Position numbers and translations under genes: made by a program
The notes under the pieces: model-generated
The model's database searches: none
What the model saw: the letters and a program-made list of their open reading frames with translations, nothing else
What the model was told of the DNA's origin: nothing
Part shown: piece after piece, positions 54,085 to 63,872 of the stretch
How the letters are laid out: the number at the start of each line of letters is the position of its first letter
Numbering within the stretch: position 1 is the stretch's first letter
Assembly (NCBI GenBank): GCA_019637695.1
Contig: JAHBVG010000008.1
Location: 56,678 to 120,677, forward strand
From: Caldilineaceae bacterium
Lineage (GTDB): Bacteria; Chloroflexota; Anaerolineae; Caldilineales; Caldilineaceae
Direction of reading: 5' to 3'
DNA length: 64,000 nucleotides

Positions 54085-54887
54085 CGCTGTTTCTCCGCCA
54101 GTCGACTCTGGTTGACTTCCTTGCGCAGGCTTTGCCAAACCCGGTAAGCCAGTTCGCCAAACTGAGGATCGCGCTTGAGTTCATAAACCTGGCGCGGACG
54201 AGCGAAGGGGACGCGGATCTCGTCCACGATCCGCCCTGGCGCTGCGGACATGACCAGCACCCGATCCGCCAGGACAAGCGCCTCGTCGATGGAATGGGTG
54301 ACAAAGAGAACGGTCTTGCCACCGTCCGTGGCTGCGCCGGCGCGTTCCCAGATGCGCAGCAACTCCTCCTGAAGGAGGACGCGGTTCTGTTCGTCTAGCG
54401 CGCCGAAGGGCTCGTCCATGAGTAGCACCGCAGGATCATTGGCAAAGGCACGCGCCAGCGCCACCCGTTGCCGCATCCCCCCCGACAGTTGATAGGGGTA
54501 GGCTTCAGCGAAACCACTCAGCCCGACCACAGCCAACATCTCGACCACAGCCGCCGCCCGCTGTTTGTCGCGCACGCCCTGCATCTTCAGCCCATATTCC
54601 ACATTCTCGTGAACCGTCATCCACGGAAATGTGGAATCACCTTGAAAGACCATCGAGTTGAAAGGGCGCTCGCTCGTCGCCGGCGCGGTTAACCGAAGTT
54701 CCCCCCCGGTCGCCTCCTCCAATCCGGCCACCATACGCAAGAAGGTACTCTTGCCGCAGCCGCTCGGCCCGACAATGCAGACAAATTCTCCCGCCGCAAC
54801 GCTCAGATCCAGCGGACCGAGCGCGGCAATCGGCCCCAGGGGACCGGGGAAAATTTTTGTGAGTGCAATGGCGTGGATGATTGACAT
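54081..54887 (-). CDS. ABC transporter ATPase (SsuB/TauB family)
   Basis: A 268-residue nucleotide-binding subunit with Walker A (GPSGCGKST), the Q-loop (MVFQGDSTFPWMTVHENV), signature LSGGMRQRVALARA, Walker B (VLLMDEPFGALDE) and switch His (VTHSID). It belongs with the permease-MenA fusion and the binding lipoprotein. The family imports small anions or aromatic precursors such as sulfonates or pyrimidines. Confidence 0.93.
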   Translation of the reverse strand: MSIIHAIALTKIFPGPLGPIAALGPLDLSVAAGEFVCIVGPSGCGKSTFLRMVAGLEEATGGELRLTAPATSERPFNSMVFQGDSTFPWMTVHENVEYGLKMQGVRDKQRAAAVVEMLAVVGLSGFAEAYPYQLSGGMRQRVALARAFANDPAVLLMDEPFGALDEQNRVLLQEELLRIWERAGAATDGGKTVLFVTHSIDEALVLADRVLVMSAAPGRIVDEIRVPFARPRQVYELKRDPQFGELAYRVWQSLRKEVNQSRLAEKQR

Positions 54888-54889
54888 GG

Positions 54890-54927
54890 TATTGGGTATT
54901 GGGTATTGGGTATTGGGTATTGGGTAT
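54890..54927. repeat. TATTGGG tandem repeat
   Basis: Five full copies of the 7-bp unit plus a partial sixth lie between the binding-protein and ATPase genes. The next 30 bases (ATACCGAATACCCAATGCCCAATATC) can pair with it. Copy number may vary by slippage and change coupling of the two genes. Confidence 0.9.
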
Positions 54928-54966
54928 TGACCTGCTATACCGAATACCCAATGCCCAATATCTAAT

Positions 54967-56043
54967 TTATTCCTCCACCCTGCCCAGTTCTTCGACCGCT
55001 CGCTCTACATAGGACGAGTTGATGTATTGGGTCACATCAATCAGTTCGCTATAGGTGAGCGTATCGCGGGCCATGAAGAACTCTTGCAAGGTCATTAGAT
55101 CCGCCACGGGCACATCGCCGTTGGGATCGTGATACGAACGATTGGCGCGGGCTACCACCGCAGCGGGGACACCGGTATATTGCTCAATGATGGCGAGGTT
55201 TTCCTCATCGTACCATTGATCGCCCAGCAGATCACGGGCGCCGCGCAGGAATGCCCGCGCAAAGCCAGCGGCCAGTTCTGGATTGGCCGTGGCCCAATCT
55301 TTGTTGTAATAGAGGACTGTCACCGTGAAGTCGCTGAGGAAGTCCTCGGTCAACCGGTGGATCAAACCCTGATCTTCGGCCAGCGTGGTCAACGGCTCGC
55401 CCAACATGCCGGCGTCCAATGTGCCGCTCTCCAGCGCGGCCCCTACCTCGCGGAAACCGACGGCGACCAGCTCAATGTCGTCCAGCGTCAACCCGCCCTG
55501 CTCCAACGCTTTTTCCAACCAATACTCGGTGGCGGCCCCTGCCGCGTTGACGGCCACACGCTTGCCCGCCAGATCTGCGACCGAGGTGATCTCACCGCTC
55601 TCGAAGCGGGCCTTGCTCACCACCAGCGGCGTGGTCAGCGGAGGGCGCTCGGCGTGGAGCGGCGCCACGATCTCAAATTCGATGCCCCGGTCGGCCGCGT
55701 TCCACATGCCGGCGCTAATGCCACCGCCAGCCACGTCGAAGTTGCCGGCGCCCAGTTGCACCACATTGTCGCTGCCGCCCTGCACTGGCATCAGCTCCAC
55801 GTCGATCCCTTCTTCGGCAAAATAGCCTTTGGCGTCAGCTACGTAGACCGGCGCGTAAATGGTGACAGGAATATAGCCGACCCGCACTGACGTTAGATCC
55901 AATGCGGCTTCCTGAGGGACGGCGGTAGGGTCAGCCGTCACTTGTTCTGTCGCGGGCGCGGTGGTCGGGGCAATTGGCGCACAGGCCGCCAGGATTGCCA
56001 CGATCATCATGGAAGTGATTATCCAAACAAATTTTTTGCGCAT
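54967..56043 (-). CDS. NMT1/SsuA-like substrate-binding lipoprotein
   Basis: A 358-residue binding protein. The lipobox (MMIVAILAAC) shows lipid anchoring. The mature part has VRVGYIPVTIYAPVYVADAKGYFAEEGIDVELMPVQGG, the typical NMT1/SsuA opening, and LAGKRVAVNAAGAATEYWLEKAL. GGAG precedes ATG 56043. It is the first gene of the operon that ends in the permease-MenA fusion, so its ligand is of special interest. Confidence 0.92.
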   Translation of the reverse strand: MRKKFVWIITSMMIVAILAACAPIAPTTAPATEQVTADPTAVPQEAALDLTSVRVGYIPVTIYAPVYVADAKGYFAEEGIDVELMPVQGGSDNVVQLGAGNFDVAGGGISAGMWNAADRGIEFEIVAPLHAERPPLTTPLVVSKARFESGEITSVADLAGKRVAVNAAGAATEYWLEKALEQGGLTLDDIELVAVGFREVGAALESGTLDAGMLGEPLTTLAEDQGLIHRLTEDFLSDFTVTVLYYNKDWATANPELAAGFARAFLRGARDLLGDQWYDEENLAIIEQYTGVPAAVVARANRSYHDPNGDVPVADLMTLQEFFMARDTLTYSELIDVTQYINSSYVERAVEELGRVEE

Positions 56044-56095
56044 AGCTTCTCCCTCTAGATTGGTCTTGAATATTAACGAAATGTAGGTAGATGGG

Positions 56096-56617
56096 TCATG
56101 GTATCTTGCCCGCACTCTGGAGAATCGTACGAAACTGATTCTCATCGGGCAGCGCGCGTTTGGGGATGATCAGCAGCATCTCCGCGGAGACGAAGAGCAG
56201 GTAGAGATCGCCTATTTTGCGCACTTGCTCGATCTCTTTCCAGGGCAAAAAGAGCTTTTTCTCTTCTTCTTCCATAGCCGTATCCACCAACTTGATCCCC
56301 TTTTCGTGGACCTGGTAGTGCGCCCGCTGCAACGCCGGGTGCTGCGCCAGGATGCTCTCGGCCTGGTTGCGGATCTGATAGCGCAGAAGGAGGGTGCTGT
56401 ACGACGCATAGATGAAAGCCACAATTGCCACCGGCCAAAACCAGATGCTTAACGCATCCGGCGCGAGGAGCAGAAGCAGCACAATTGTCAATGGCGTCAG
56501 CATCAACACACCCCAGCCGATGATGTCATTGATGCGCCGTCCTGTTGTACTCGCGAACTGATGCCAGAGCATCACTTGCCGGTATTCTTCGGGCTGCAAA
56601 TCAACTGTAAATTCCAC
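56096..56617 (-). CDS. YcxB-like membrane protein
   Basis: A 173-residue protein. Two hydrophobic helices (WGVLMLTPLTIVLLLLLAP; IWFWPVAIVAFIYASYSTLL) are followed by a PH-like soluble part: YQVHEKGIKLVDTAMEEEEKKLFLPWKEIEQVRKIGDLYLLFVSAEMLLIIPKRAL, the YcxB C-terminal pattern. Function unknown. It lies between the binding-protein gene and a divergent DUF1499 gene. Confidence 0.82.
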   Translation of the reverse strand: MEFTVDLQPEEYRQVMLWHQFASTTGRRINDIIGWGVLMLTPLTIVLLLLLAPDALSIWFWPVAIVAFIYASYSTLLLRYQIRNQAESILAQHPALQRAHYQVHEKGIKLVDTAMEEEEKKLFLPWKEIEQVRKIGDLYLLFVSAEMLLIIPKRALPDENQFRTILQSAGKIP

Positions 56618-56843
56618 GCGTTTGCCTCTTTTGAAAGCGCGTCCGCTGTTTCAAGCCAAATTGATTCGATTCAATTATACATCAACTGGGGTACTAACTA
56701 TGGTGAGTATATCTCAATTGTGTGGAAATGAGAAAATTTTCACAGATGTGTTGAGATCCAATGTGTAGTATAGGGATGCTCTTTCTAAACGACAAGTTTT
56801 CATCAGATTTCCATCATCGATCTATAGAAGAGGTAGACGCTCT

Positions 56844-57290
56844 ATGACGGTCCAGAAGTGGTGGTCATTAGTTCTTTGTTTTGCCACCTTTGGGATGGTG
56901 GGTTGCAGCGGCAGCGTCCCTGACAATTTGGGAGTAGAGAACGGTAGATTGGCAGCGTGTCCATCATCGCCGAATTGTGTCTCCACGCAGGCCGAAGATG
57001 ATGAACACAAGATGGAACCGCTTGTTTACTCAAGCAGTGTGCAGGATGCGCAGGCGCAGATCCTGGCGATCCTTGAAGCGATGGAACGGATGACGGTTGT
57101 GCGCAATGAACCTGGCTATATCCATGCCGAGGGGCGCTCGCGCATTTTCCGCTTTGTAGACGATGTTGAATTTTACTTCGATGACAGCGCCAAGCTGATC
57201 CATTTTCGCTCGGCGGCGCGGCTGGGGCAGGGGGATGGAGGCGTCAATCGCGCCCGAATGCAGAGCATTGCTGACGCCTTTTCTCAATAA
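56844..57290 (+). CDS. DUF1499 lipoprotein
   Basis: A 148-residue protein with a lipobox (FGMVGC) and the DUF1499 pattern: ACPSSPNCVSTQA, YIHAEGRSRIFRFVDDVEFYFD and IHFRSAARLGQGDGGVNRARM. Function unknown; relatives are often near lipid or membrane genes. Confidence 0.9.
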   Translation: MTVQKWWSLVLCFATFGMVGCSGSVPDNLGVENGRLAACPSSPNCVSTQAEDDEHKMEPLVYSSSVQDAQAQILAILEAMERMTVVRNEPGYIHAEGRSRIFRFVDDVEFYFDDSAKLIHFRSAARLGQGDGGVNRARMQSIADAFSQ

Positions 57291-57328
57291 GGCGGTCTTG
57301 AGCGCGGCAGGGGTTCATCATTCTTTAT

Positions 57329-57463
57329 GGGTGTATTCAGAATGGGTTGATGATTCGTAAGGGTTTGGGTGGACGGCAGACAAGCAATGGCTTACGCAGA
57401 CAATTTTTGTGAGCCGTCCACCCAAACCCTCACCCAGACGACCAACCCATTCTGAATACACCC
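57329..57463. repeat. Nested inverted repeat (21-bp outer, 18-bp inner arms)
   Basis: GGGTGTATTCAGAATGGGTTG (57329-57349) pairs exactly with 57443-57463, and AGGGTTTGGGTGGACGGC (57360-57377) with 57413-57430. The whole region 57300-57600 holds no gene except this structure and the leader of the next ORF. Confidence 0.9.
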
Positions 57464-57601
57464 ATTCTTTATAACCCAATCTGTGTCTATGATTTGTGTA
57501 TAGACAGATGGATCGGAGGTTGATTATTCTCTATGCTGAAGGAAATTCTATGCAACTAAATTTTCCCGATAGCGTAGAGAAACCAGAGAGGAAGAGGATT
57601 G

Positions 57602-57841
57602 ATGAACAGAATTCGTACCCAGAGAAAAGAGCGTATAACAACGATGAGAAGTCCAGGAACAGCAGCAGTTTTGAGTTTCTTTTTGCCAGGGGTTGGTCAG
57701 ATCTATAATGGCCGTTTCTTATGGGCGATCTTTTGGTTTATTGTCACCCCAGGGTTATGGATCGGCAGCGGCGGCTTCCTTGGCTGGGTTTGCCATCTGC
57801 TTTCAGCGTTCCAGGCTTATTCACAAGCGAAGCGGAGATGA
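57602..57841 (+). CDS. Small TM2-like membrane protein
   Basis: A 79-residue protein with two hydrophobic helices. The segment TAAVLSFFLPGVGQIYNGRFLWAIFWFIV contains the G-x-G-Q-x-Y-x-G turn of TM2-domain proteins. ATG 57602 with GAGG upstream is the favoured start, though ATG 57644 is also plausible. Its stop codon lies inside the left arm of the following inverted repeat. Confidence 0.7.
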   Translation: MNRIRTQRKERITTMRSPGTAAVLSFFLPGVGQIYNGRFLWAIFWFIVTPGLWIGSGGFLGWVCHLLSAFQAYSQAKRR

Positions 57842-57903
57842 ATGAAGAATCAAGATTGGTAGGCTAGATCTGATCCTAGATCCATTCTTGATTCTTCATT
57901 CAT
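57838..57903. repeat. Low-complexity inverted repeat between convergent genes
   Basis: Arms 57838-57859 and 57882-57903 (ATGAATGAAGAATCAAGATTGG) pair with one mismatch. It overlaps the TM2-like gene's stop and faces radA. Confidence 0.88.
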
Positions 57904-57907
57904 TTCT

Positions 57908-59290
57908 TTATTCCATCAGGGCTACGCCCAGCGCTTCGCTCAGTGTACGTACGCCGATCACTTCAATCCCCTTGGGCAGATCATTGCCTTTGCTGCGCAA
58001 GGCGTTGCGCGGGACAACGGCGCGCTTGAAGCCTAGTTTGGCCGCTTCGCCCAGACGCCGCGGCAGTTGACCGATGCTGCGTAGTTCTCCACTCAGCCCA
58101 ATTTCACCAATCACGGCTAGATCTGCGGCGACGGCGACATTGCGATAGCTGCTGGCAATGGCCGCCGCCATGGCCAGATCTGCGGCGGGTTCGCCGATCT
58201 TCATGCCGCCGATGACATTGACAAAAATATCCTGCACAGTAAGGTTGATCCCTACCCGCTTGCTGAGGACCGCCGTCACCAATAGTAGACGGTTGAAGTC
58301 GATGCCATTGGCAGTGCGGCGCGGCTGACTAAAGGCGGTGGGGCTGCTCAACGCCTGGATCTCCACCAGCAGAGGGCGGCTACCTTCCAGCGGCACGGCA
58401 ATGGCGCTGCCCGACGCATTGGGCAACCGCTCGGCCAGGAAAAACTCCGACGGGTTCGCCACTTCCTCCATGCCGTTTTCTCCCATCTCAAAGACGCCCA
58501 CTTCATTGGTGCTGCCAAAGCGGTTCTTCACCGAACGCAGCAGCCGGTAACTGTGGAAGCGTTCCCCCTCCAATTGCAGGACAGCATCCACCATATGCTC
58601 CAGCACGCGAGGACCGGCAATGGTCCCTTCTTTGGTGACGTGGCCGACAAGGAAGAGGGGAATGTTCTCATGTTTGATCAACCGCAGCAGATGCGCTGTA
58701 CAATCGCGCACCTGTGAGACTGTCCCCGCGGCGCTGTTGTTGGCGCTGCTATGGATGGCCTGGATCGAGTCCACGATGACGAGCGCAGGCTTCACTTCTA
58801 GAATGCGGTCGAGGATCTGCTCCAGCACGGTATCCGAGAGGATAAAGAGGTTGGGTTCGGTGATGGAAAGACGGCTGGCGCGTTGGCGGATCTGGTAGGC
58901 GCTCTCCTCGGCGCTGACATAGAGGACTTTGCCCACGGTTTGCGCGACGTTGGCTGCCATCTGGATCAGCAATGTGCTCTTGCCAATACCGGGATCGCCG
59001 CCGACGAGGATGCCGGAGCCGGGCACAATGCCGCCCCCCAGTACTCGATTCAATTCCCCATTCTTCAAGAGGATACGTTGGGATGGCTCGGCTGGAATGT
59101 CGGGTAGCGCCAGCGGTTGCGGCGCGCCCAGCGGGGAACCAGCGCTGCCACGCCCTACGCCAGCCGCCGATTCCTGGATCAGCGTCTCTTCCAGCGTATT
59201 CCACTCGCCGCAGTCGGGGCACTTGCCCATCCACTTCATTTGGGCGCTGCCACACTCGGTACAGACGTAACGAACTTTGGGTTTTGCCAC
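57908..59290 (-). CDS. radA: DNA repair protein RadA
   Basis: A 460-residue RecA-like protein that processes recombination intermediates. The N-terminal zinc finger (CTECGSAQMKWMGKCPDCGEWNT), Walker A (GGDPGIGKST), the RadA-specific KNRFGSTNEVGVFEM motif and a C-terminal Lon-like domain (IGEIGLSGELRSIGQLPRRLGEA) are complete. It is convergent to the TM2-like gene and lies downstream of mtaB on the same strand. Confidence 0.97.
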   Translation of the reverse strand: MAKPKVRYVCTECGSAQMKWMGKCPDCGEWNTLEETLIQESAAGVGRGSAGSPLGAPQPLALPDIPAEPSQRILLKNGELNRVLGGGIVPGSGILVGGDPGIGKSTLLIQMAANVAQTVGKVLYVSAEESAYQIRQRASRLSITEPNLFILSDTVLEQILDRILEVKPALVIVDSIQAIHSSANNSAAGTVSQVRDCTAHLLRLIKHENIPLFLVGHVTKEGTIAGPRVLEHMVDAVLQLEGERFHSYRLLRSVKNRFGSTNEVGVFEMGENGMEEVANPSEFFLAERLPNASGSAIAVPLEGSRPLLVEIQALSSPTAFSQPRRTANGIDFNRLLLVTAVLSKRVGINLTVQDIFVNVIGGMKIGEPAADLAMAAAIASSYRNVAVAADLAVIGEIGLSGELRSIGQLPRRLGEAAKLGFKRAVVPRNALRSKGNDLPKGIEVIGVRTLSEALGVALME

Positions 59291-59378
59291 AGGGATCTCT
59301 TTCTAGCAGGTAGCAGATAGCGCAGAAAAGGCAAAGGGCAAAAGGCAAAAATGGTCGCAGGTCGCACAAAGCTAATGT

Positions 59379-60722
59379 CTAATACCCAATATCTAATACC
59401 CGTTCTCCACTCCCCAACAGCGTGTCGCCGTGGAGTTGATCGAGCCGGATTGGGAGGAGGCAGTTGTGAAGATTCATTTCCGCCGGCGCGTGGACGAGGA
59501 CTTGCAGATAGTTGTCGGTGTGTCCGCTCCAGAGCAGCATCTCCGGTTGATCGTCCACGATTTGGCCCTTCCCCTCAAAGAGGACGGGGCGGGTGCTGCC
59601 CACAAAGCGCTGGCGTTCGATGCGCCCGGTGCGTTCGATCAACTCGTGGAGGCGGCGCGAGCGTTCCTTTTTCACCGTCTTTGGGATCTGATGACCAAAG
59701 CGCGCGGCTGCCGTCCCCTCGCGGGCGCTAAAGGGGAAGATGTGGGCGTGGGCAAACCTCATCTCCTCGACAAAGCGCAGACCCTCCTCAAAATCGGCGT
59801 CACTTTCACCCGGGAAGCCGACAATCAGATCGGTGGTGATGATCAGATCGGGGATGGCGGCGCGCGCCTCCTCCACCAGAGCGCGGAAGCTGTCGGGCGT
59901 ACAGCGTCGCGCCATCCTTCGCAACTGTCTTTCCGTCCCCGCTTGCAAGGGAAGGTGAAGGTGCGGGCAGAGCCGGTCCGGCCATTGCTGCCAGAGATCG
60001 AAGAAGCCATTCGCCAATTCCCACGGCTCCAAACTGCTCAACCGCAGTCGGGGGATCTCAGTTTCGGCCAGAATAGCCGCCGTCAGTTCCTTTAGATCCG
60101 AACGCAGCGCGCCGGGCAGATCGCGTCCATACGCGCCCAGGTGGACGCCGGTCAACACGGCCTCGCAGTAGCCCTCCTCGGCCAGCCGCTTCACCTCATC
60201 CACCACATCATAGAGTGTACGGCTGCGGCTATCCCCGCGGGCGATGGTGACAATGCAGAAGGTGCATTTGTTGTTGCAGCCATCCTGCACTTTGATGAAG
60301 GCGCGTGTGCGTCCCCACGGATCGGCGGCAAAGGGTGTGCCATCGGGCTGGAGACGCGTCACATCGTCAGGATCGTCAAGATCAGCGCTCCACGGTTCGA
60401 GCAGCGCGTGGAGCATCTCCTTTTCGTCGTTGTTCGCCACCAAAGCGACGCCGGGCAGGCTGGCCGCGTCCTGGGGTTGGAGGGTGGCGTAGCAGCCGGT
60501 GACAGCAATGCGCGCGGATGGGTTGATCTTATGCAGTTGGCGCGCCGTTTGTCGGCTTTTGCTGGCGGCCTGGGTTGTCACCGCGCACGTGTTGAGGACG
60601 ATCACCTGCGCCTCTTCAGGCGTCCGTACGATCCGATGGCCGGCAGAGTGCAATCGCCCTGCCAGCGTATCGTTTTCACTATAATTTAAGCGGCAGCCAA
60701 GTTGATCAAGATAAACGCGCAT
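59379..60722 (-). CDS. mtaB: tRNA t6A37 methylthiotransferase MtaB
   Basis: A 447-residue radical SAM enzyme that thiolates t6A37 to ms2t6A in tRNAs reading ANN codons. It has the UPF0004 domain ([25 protein letters not shown]; three Cys), the radical SAM cluster motif CNNKCTFC, and a C-terminal TRAM-like tail. TGCR at the start distinguishes MtaB from MiaB and RimO (no TNTCHAR). Its end overlaps a region rich in TAATACCCAATATC repeats. Confidence 0.93.
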   Translation of the reverse strand: MRVYLDQLGCRLNYSENDTLAGRLHSAGHRIVRTPEEAQVIVLNTCAVTTQAASKSRQTARQLHKINPSARIAVTGCYATLQPQDAASLPGVALVANNDEKEMLHALLEPWSADLDDPDDVTRLQPDGTPFAADPWGRTRAFIKVQDGCNNKCTFCIVTIARGDSRSRTLYDVVDEVKRLAEEGYCEAVLTGVHLGAYGRDLPGALRSDLKELTAAILAETEIPRLRLSSLEPWELANGFFDLWQQWPDRLCPHLHLPLQAGTERQLRRMARRCTPDSFRALVEEARAAIPDLIITTDLIVGFPGESDADFEEGLRFVEEMRFAHAHIFPFSAREGTAAARFGHQIPKTVKKERSRRLHELIERTGRIERQRFVGSTRPVLFEGKGQIVDDQPEMLLWSGHTDNYLQVLVHAPAEMNLHNCLLPIRLDQLHGDTLLGSGERVLDIGY

Positions 60723-61177
60723 GGGTAAAAATCAAGAATGATGAATCAAAATTGGGCGAGACGCGACGCTCTCGCTGTTGCCGGTCCCCAGTATAGCACA
60801 AACAAAAGATCGAGGTAACTACAAGCCCCATGCTCCAGGCGGGTCACGGACCCGCCGCCAGGTCACGGACCTGGCTAGAGCAGGGCTTAGTAGTTACAGA
60901 TCGAGTCGTAAATTTGGGCGTTGATTGGGGAAGGCTGGCAGCAGGGAGGCGGCGTTCTTTCCGATTAGCGCTTGCCTTTGGTATCATCAAAGCAACTGGA
61001 GCGAAAATGCCGGGGACTTACGAGAGAAAACACGGTCGCACCAGACAAAAAGTCCCCGGCGCTTCACATGCCCCCAACTTGAACTACACCCGGTTTCAGG
61101 TTGCAAGCGGCACTCGTTTCTGCGGTCTGCCATCTAGCCTCAACTGAATGACATTGAATAGACAAGGACTCCAATCT
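60723..61177. other. Intergenic region with cloverleaf palindrome
   Basis: No gene is supported; ORFs here lack ribosome sites and family features. It holds the structured element at 60815-60897 and the leader of the dehydrogenase gene. Confidence 0.6.
60815..60897. repeat. Cloverleaf (three-way junction) palindrome
   Basis: A closing stem pairs GTAACTAC (60815-60822) with GTAGTTAC (60890-60897), AAGCCC with GGGCTT, and TGCTC with GAGCA. Inside are two perfect 8-bp hairpins with the same ACG loop: GGCGGGTC/GACCCGCC (60838-60856) and GCCAGGTC/GACCTGGC (60857-60875). The regularity suggests a REP-like element or structured RNA. Confidence 0.88.
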
Positions 61178-62212
61178 ATGCAAGCACTCGTGTTGGATCC
61201 CAACCTCGACCTTTCGATCCGTGATGTTGATGTAGATGAGACGCTCGGCCCCCATGACGTGCGCATCAGCCTGACCACAGTGGGCGTCTGTGGCAGCGAC
61301 GTACATTATTACACGCACGGTCGTATCGGTCCCTTTGTAGTTGAACAACCGATGATCCTCGGCCATGAGGCGGCTGGGCGTGTGGTGGAGGTGGGCAGCG
61401 CTGTCACCCATCTGCATGTAGGCGACCGCGTCTGCATGGAGCCGGGCATCCCTGACCCCAACAGCCGCGCCACCCGCCTGGGGATCTACAACCTCGACCC
61501 AGCCGTACGTTTCTGGGCTACACCGCCCGTCCACGGTGTGCTACGCCCGACAGTAGTGCATCCTGCTGCCTTTACTTTCAGACTGCCAGACAACGTCAGC
61601 GACGCTGAGGGGGCGATGGTGGAACCCCTGGCCGTGGGGATGCAGGCAGCCAACAAGGCTCGCATCAAGCCTGGGGATCTGGCAGTGGTAATCGGGGCTG
61701 GTCCTATTGGCATGGTGACGGCGCTGGCGGCATTGGCCGGTGGATGCAGCCGCGTGGTGATCACCGACGTGCAGCAGCCCAAACTCGATCTGGCTGCCAC
61801 GCTAGGCCCGATTGTGCCGGTGAATGTACGTGAGGAGAGCGCGGCGCTGGTCATCGCGCAGATGACCAGCGGCTGGGGTGCGGACATCGTCTTCGAGTGC
61901 AGCGGCAACGCGCAAGCCGCTGCTGGCCTGTTTGAACTGCTCTGCCCTGGCGGTTGCGGCGTCTTTGTGGGCATCCCCATGCAGCCTGTACCCTATGACG
62001 TATCACAGGCGCAGATCAAAGAAGCGCGCATCGAAAATGTCTTTCGCTACGCCCATGTCTACCCGCGCACACTGGATCTCATGTCCAGCGGCATGATCGA
62101 CGTCAAACCGCTCATCACCGATACCTTCTCCTTTGCCGAGAGCGTAAAGGCTTTCGACTACGCTGTGAACATGCCGTCCACCTCGGTGAAAGTGCAAATC
62201 GCTATGGAATAG
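61178..62212 (+). CDS. Sorbitol/xylitol-type zinc dehydrogenase
   Basis: A 344-residue polyol dehydrogenase. [35 protein letters not shown] and [11 protein letters not shown] match the sorbitol dehydrogenase pattern, and [19 protein letters not shown] is the NAD site. The structural-zinc Cys residues are absent. ATG 61178 is preferred because AAGGA lies upstream; ATG 61148 has none. It would turn sorbitol or xylitol into a ketose. A strong two-sided terminator follows. Confidence 0.9.
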   Translation: MQALVLDPNLDLSIRDVDVDETLGPHDVRISLTTVGVCGSDVHYYTHGRIGPFVVEQPMILGHEAAGRVVEVGSAVTHLHVGDRVCMEPGIPDPNSRATRLGIYNLDPAVRFWATPPVHGVLRPTVVHPAAFTFRLPDNVSDAEGAMVEPLAVGMQAANKARIKPGDLAVVIGAGPIGMVTALAALAGGCSRVVITDVQQPKLDLAATLGPIVPVNVREESAALVIAQMTSGWGADIVFECSGNAQAAAGLFELLCPGGCGVFVGIPMQPVPYDVSQAQIKEARIENVFRYAHVYPRTLDLMSSGMIDVKPLITDTFSFAESVKAFDYAVNMPSTSVKVQIAME

Positions 62213-62227
62213 GAGAGCGGGAAAATC

Positions 62228-62275
62228 AGCCGCAAAAAAGACCATCTGCGCCAACAGATGGTCTTTTTTGCGGCT
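62228..62275. terminator. Bidirectional 21-bp terminator
   Basis: AGCCGCAAAAAAGACCATCTG (62228-62248) pairs exactly with 62255-62275. The A and T runs within the arms let it end both the dehydrogenase transcript and the opposing tRNA transcript. Confidence 0.92.
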
Positions 62276-62290
62276 GCAACGTTTTTGCTA

Positions 62291-62365
<75 letters not shown>

Positions 62366-62413
62366 ACGATGTGATTGTTTCTGCCCTCAAGTTCAACCGG
62401 ACGAGAAACGAGG

Positions 62414-62487
<74 letters not shown>

Positions 62488-62585
62488 AGACAGAAGCCGT
62501 AATTACGGCAGCCAACGAACCGGGATTATAGCCGATTTCCTCTCTTGAATCAAATTTCAAGAGCAGCGAGATAGGCTATTTTTTT

Positions 62586-63488
62586 ATGCCCACGAACCGG
62601 GGGACACCCTCTTTCACCGATGCACTGCAAATCTTTCTGTTAGACGCCAAGTCTAGGCGTCTGTCTGTCCATACCATCGAATGGTATGAGCAGCGCTTGG
62701 GCTGGGTTCAGATATGGTTAGAAGAGCAGGGCGTGGAAGACGTGCCAAGTATCACGGCTAACCATATCCGCCAATATCTAGCCGAGATGGATGAACGAGG
62801 GTGGAAGGATTGGACGGTTCACGCGGCGGCGCGTGCTATCAAAACTTTCCTTAACTTCTGTGTTGCCGAGGGCTGGATTGATGTATCGCCCATGCTACGG
62901 GTGAAGATGTCCAAGATTGATGAAGACATTCTCCCCGCCCTTGAACCTGACCAGGTGCGCAAGCTCTTGCAGTTGGCAAAGTGCGAACGGGATAGGGCGA
63001 TCATCCTCTGCTTACTGGACACTGGTTGTCGGGCGTCTGAGTTTATCAGTTGGACCGGTGCGGACGTTGACACGAGCTTGGGCGTGGTGAAGGTGAGAGG
63101 GAAGGGCAGGAAAGAAAGACACGTCTACTTAGGCAGCATGGCATTAAAAAGCCTCTTGCGCTACTTCATTGAACGAGGAAGACCGGCGCCACAAGAAGCA
63201 GTGTGGATTTCTCTCAAAGGCGGAGAACCGCTCACTTACAACGGTCTGCGGTTGATGCTTTCCAAGCTGGGGAAGCGCGCCGGCGTGGAAAACAGTAATC
63301 CACACTCTTTCAGAAGGACTTTCGCACTGTGGGCATTGCGTAGCGGCATGAATATCTACGAATTGCAGCGCTTGATGAGTCATGCAGACATTCAGGTGTT
63401 ACGGCGCTACCTGGCGTTAGTTGAACATGACTTAGCAGCGGCACACAAGCGAAATGGACCCGTGGATAACATTTTAGGCAAGAAGTGA
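62586..63488 (+). CDS. Tyrosine-type site-specific integrase (Xer/phage-like)
   Basis: A 300-residue recombinase. The SAM-like N-terminal domain is followed by the catalytic domain with LDTGCRASEFISW (Arg), HSFRRTFALW (His-x-x-Arg), LMSHADIQVLRRYLAL (His and Tyr). It lacks the IntI-specific insertion, so it is unrelated to the integron enzyme. It lies next to two tRNA genes, a usual place for integrated elements, and is followed by small phage-like genes. Confidence 0.9.
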   Translation: MPTNRGTPSFTDALQIFLLDAKSRRLSVHTIEWYEQRLGWVQIWLEEQGVEDVPSITANHIRQYLAEMDERGWKDWTVHAAARAIKTFLNFCVAEGWIDVSPMLRVKMSKIDEDILPALEPDQVRKLLQLAKCERDRAIILCLLDTGCRASEFISWTGADVDTSLGVVKVRGKGRKERHVYLGSMALKSLLRYFIERGRPAPQEAVWISLKGGEPLTYNGLRLMLSKLGKRAGVENSNPHSFRRTFALWALRSGMNIYELQRLMSHADIQVLRRYLALVEHDLAAAHKRNGPVDNILGKK

Positions 63489-63593
63489 ACCCGTACAACG
63501 GGCAAGGTTCAACGCTACAGCAGAAAGCCATAGTAGAAGACCTGTAGAGGGCTGAAAACGGCTTGTAGCGATTCAATGTATCAAAGGGGGTGA

Positions 63594-63872
63594 ATGATGG
63601 GCAAAGACTCACGAGGGCGATTCACGAGGGGGAACGCATACGCCAAGCGGGGATGGTTGGCACTGGTAGAGAAGCGCTTCAATGGCGACATGGAAGCGGC
63701 TAAGACCTGGCTAGGCAAGATTGGCGCATGGGCAGACGATGAAAGACATCCGTTTTGGATGCGTCGGTATTCTCCCCATCCTGGCACACCGGAAGAATTT
63801 ATGCAGCGCTGGCAGGGATGGAAGCGACGCGCCGAACTACTCACCAATGGAACGGAGGTAAGTTTTCTATGA
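63594..63872 (+). CDS. Small hypothetical protein near integrase
   Basis: A 92-residue basic protein (GKDSRGRFTRGNAYAKRGWLALVEKRFNGDMEAAKTWLGKIGAWADD). No family recognised; the start GKDSRGRFTRGN resembles phage or plasmid proteins. AAAGGGGG precedes ATG 63594. Its TGA overlaps the ATG of the next gene (ATGA), so they are coupled. Confidence 0.7.
   Translation: MMGKDSRGRFTRGNAYAKRGWLALVEKRFNGDMEAAKTWLGKIGAWADDERHPFWMRRYSPHPGTPEEFMQRWQGWKRRAELLTNGTEVSFL

Noticed and set aside
54890..54930. Short regular repeats as a CRISPR array
   Set aside because: The TATTGGG units are contiguous with no spacers and only 7 bp long. No cas genes are present.
60830..61147. ORFs in the dehydrogenase leader
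   Set aside because: They start inside the cloverleaf palindrome and lack ribosome sites and domain features.
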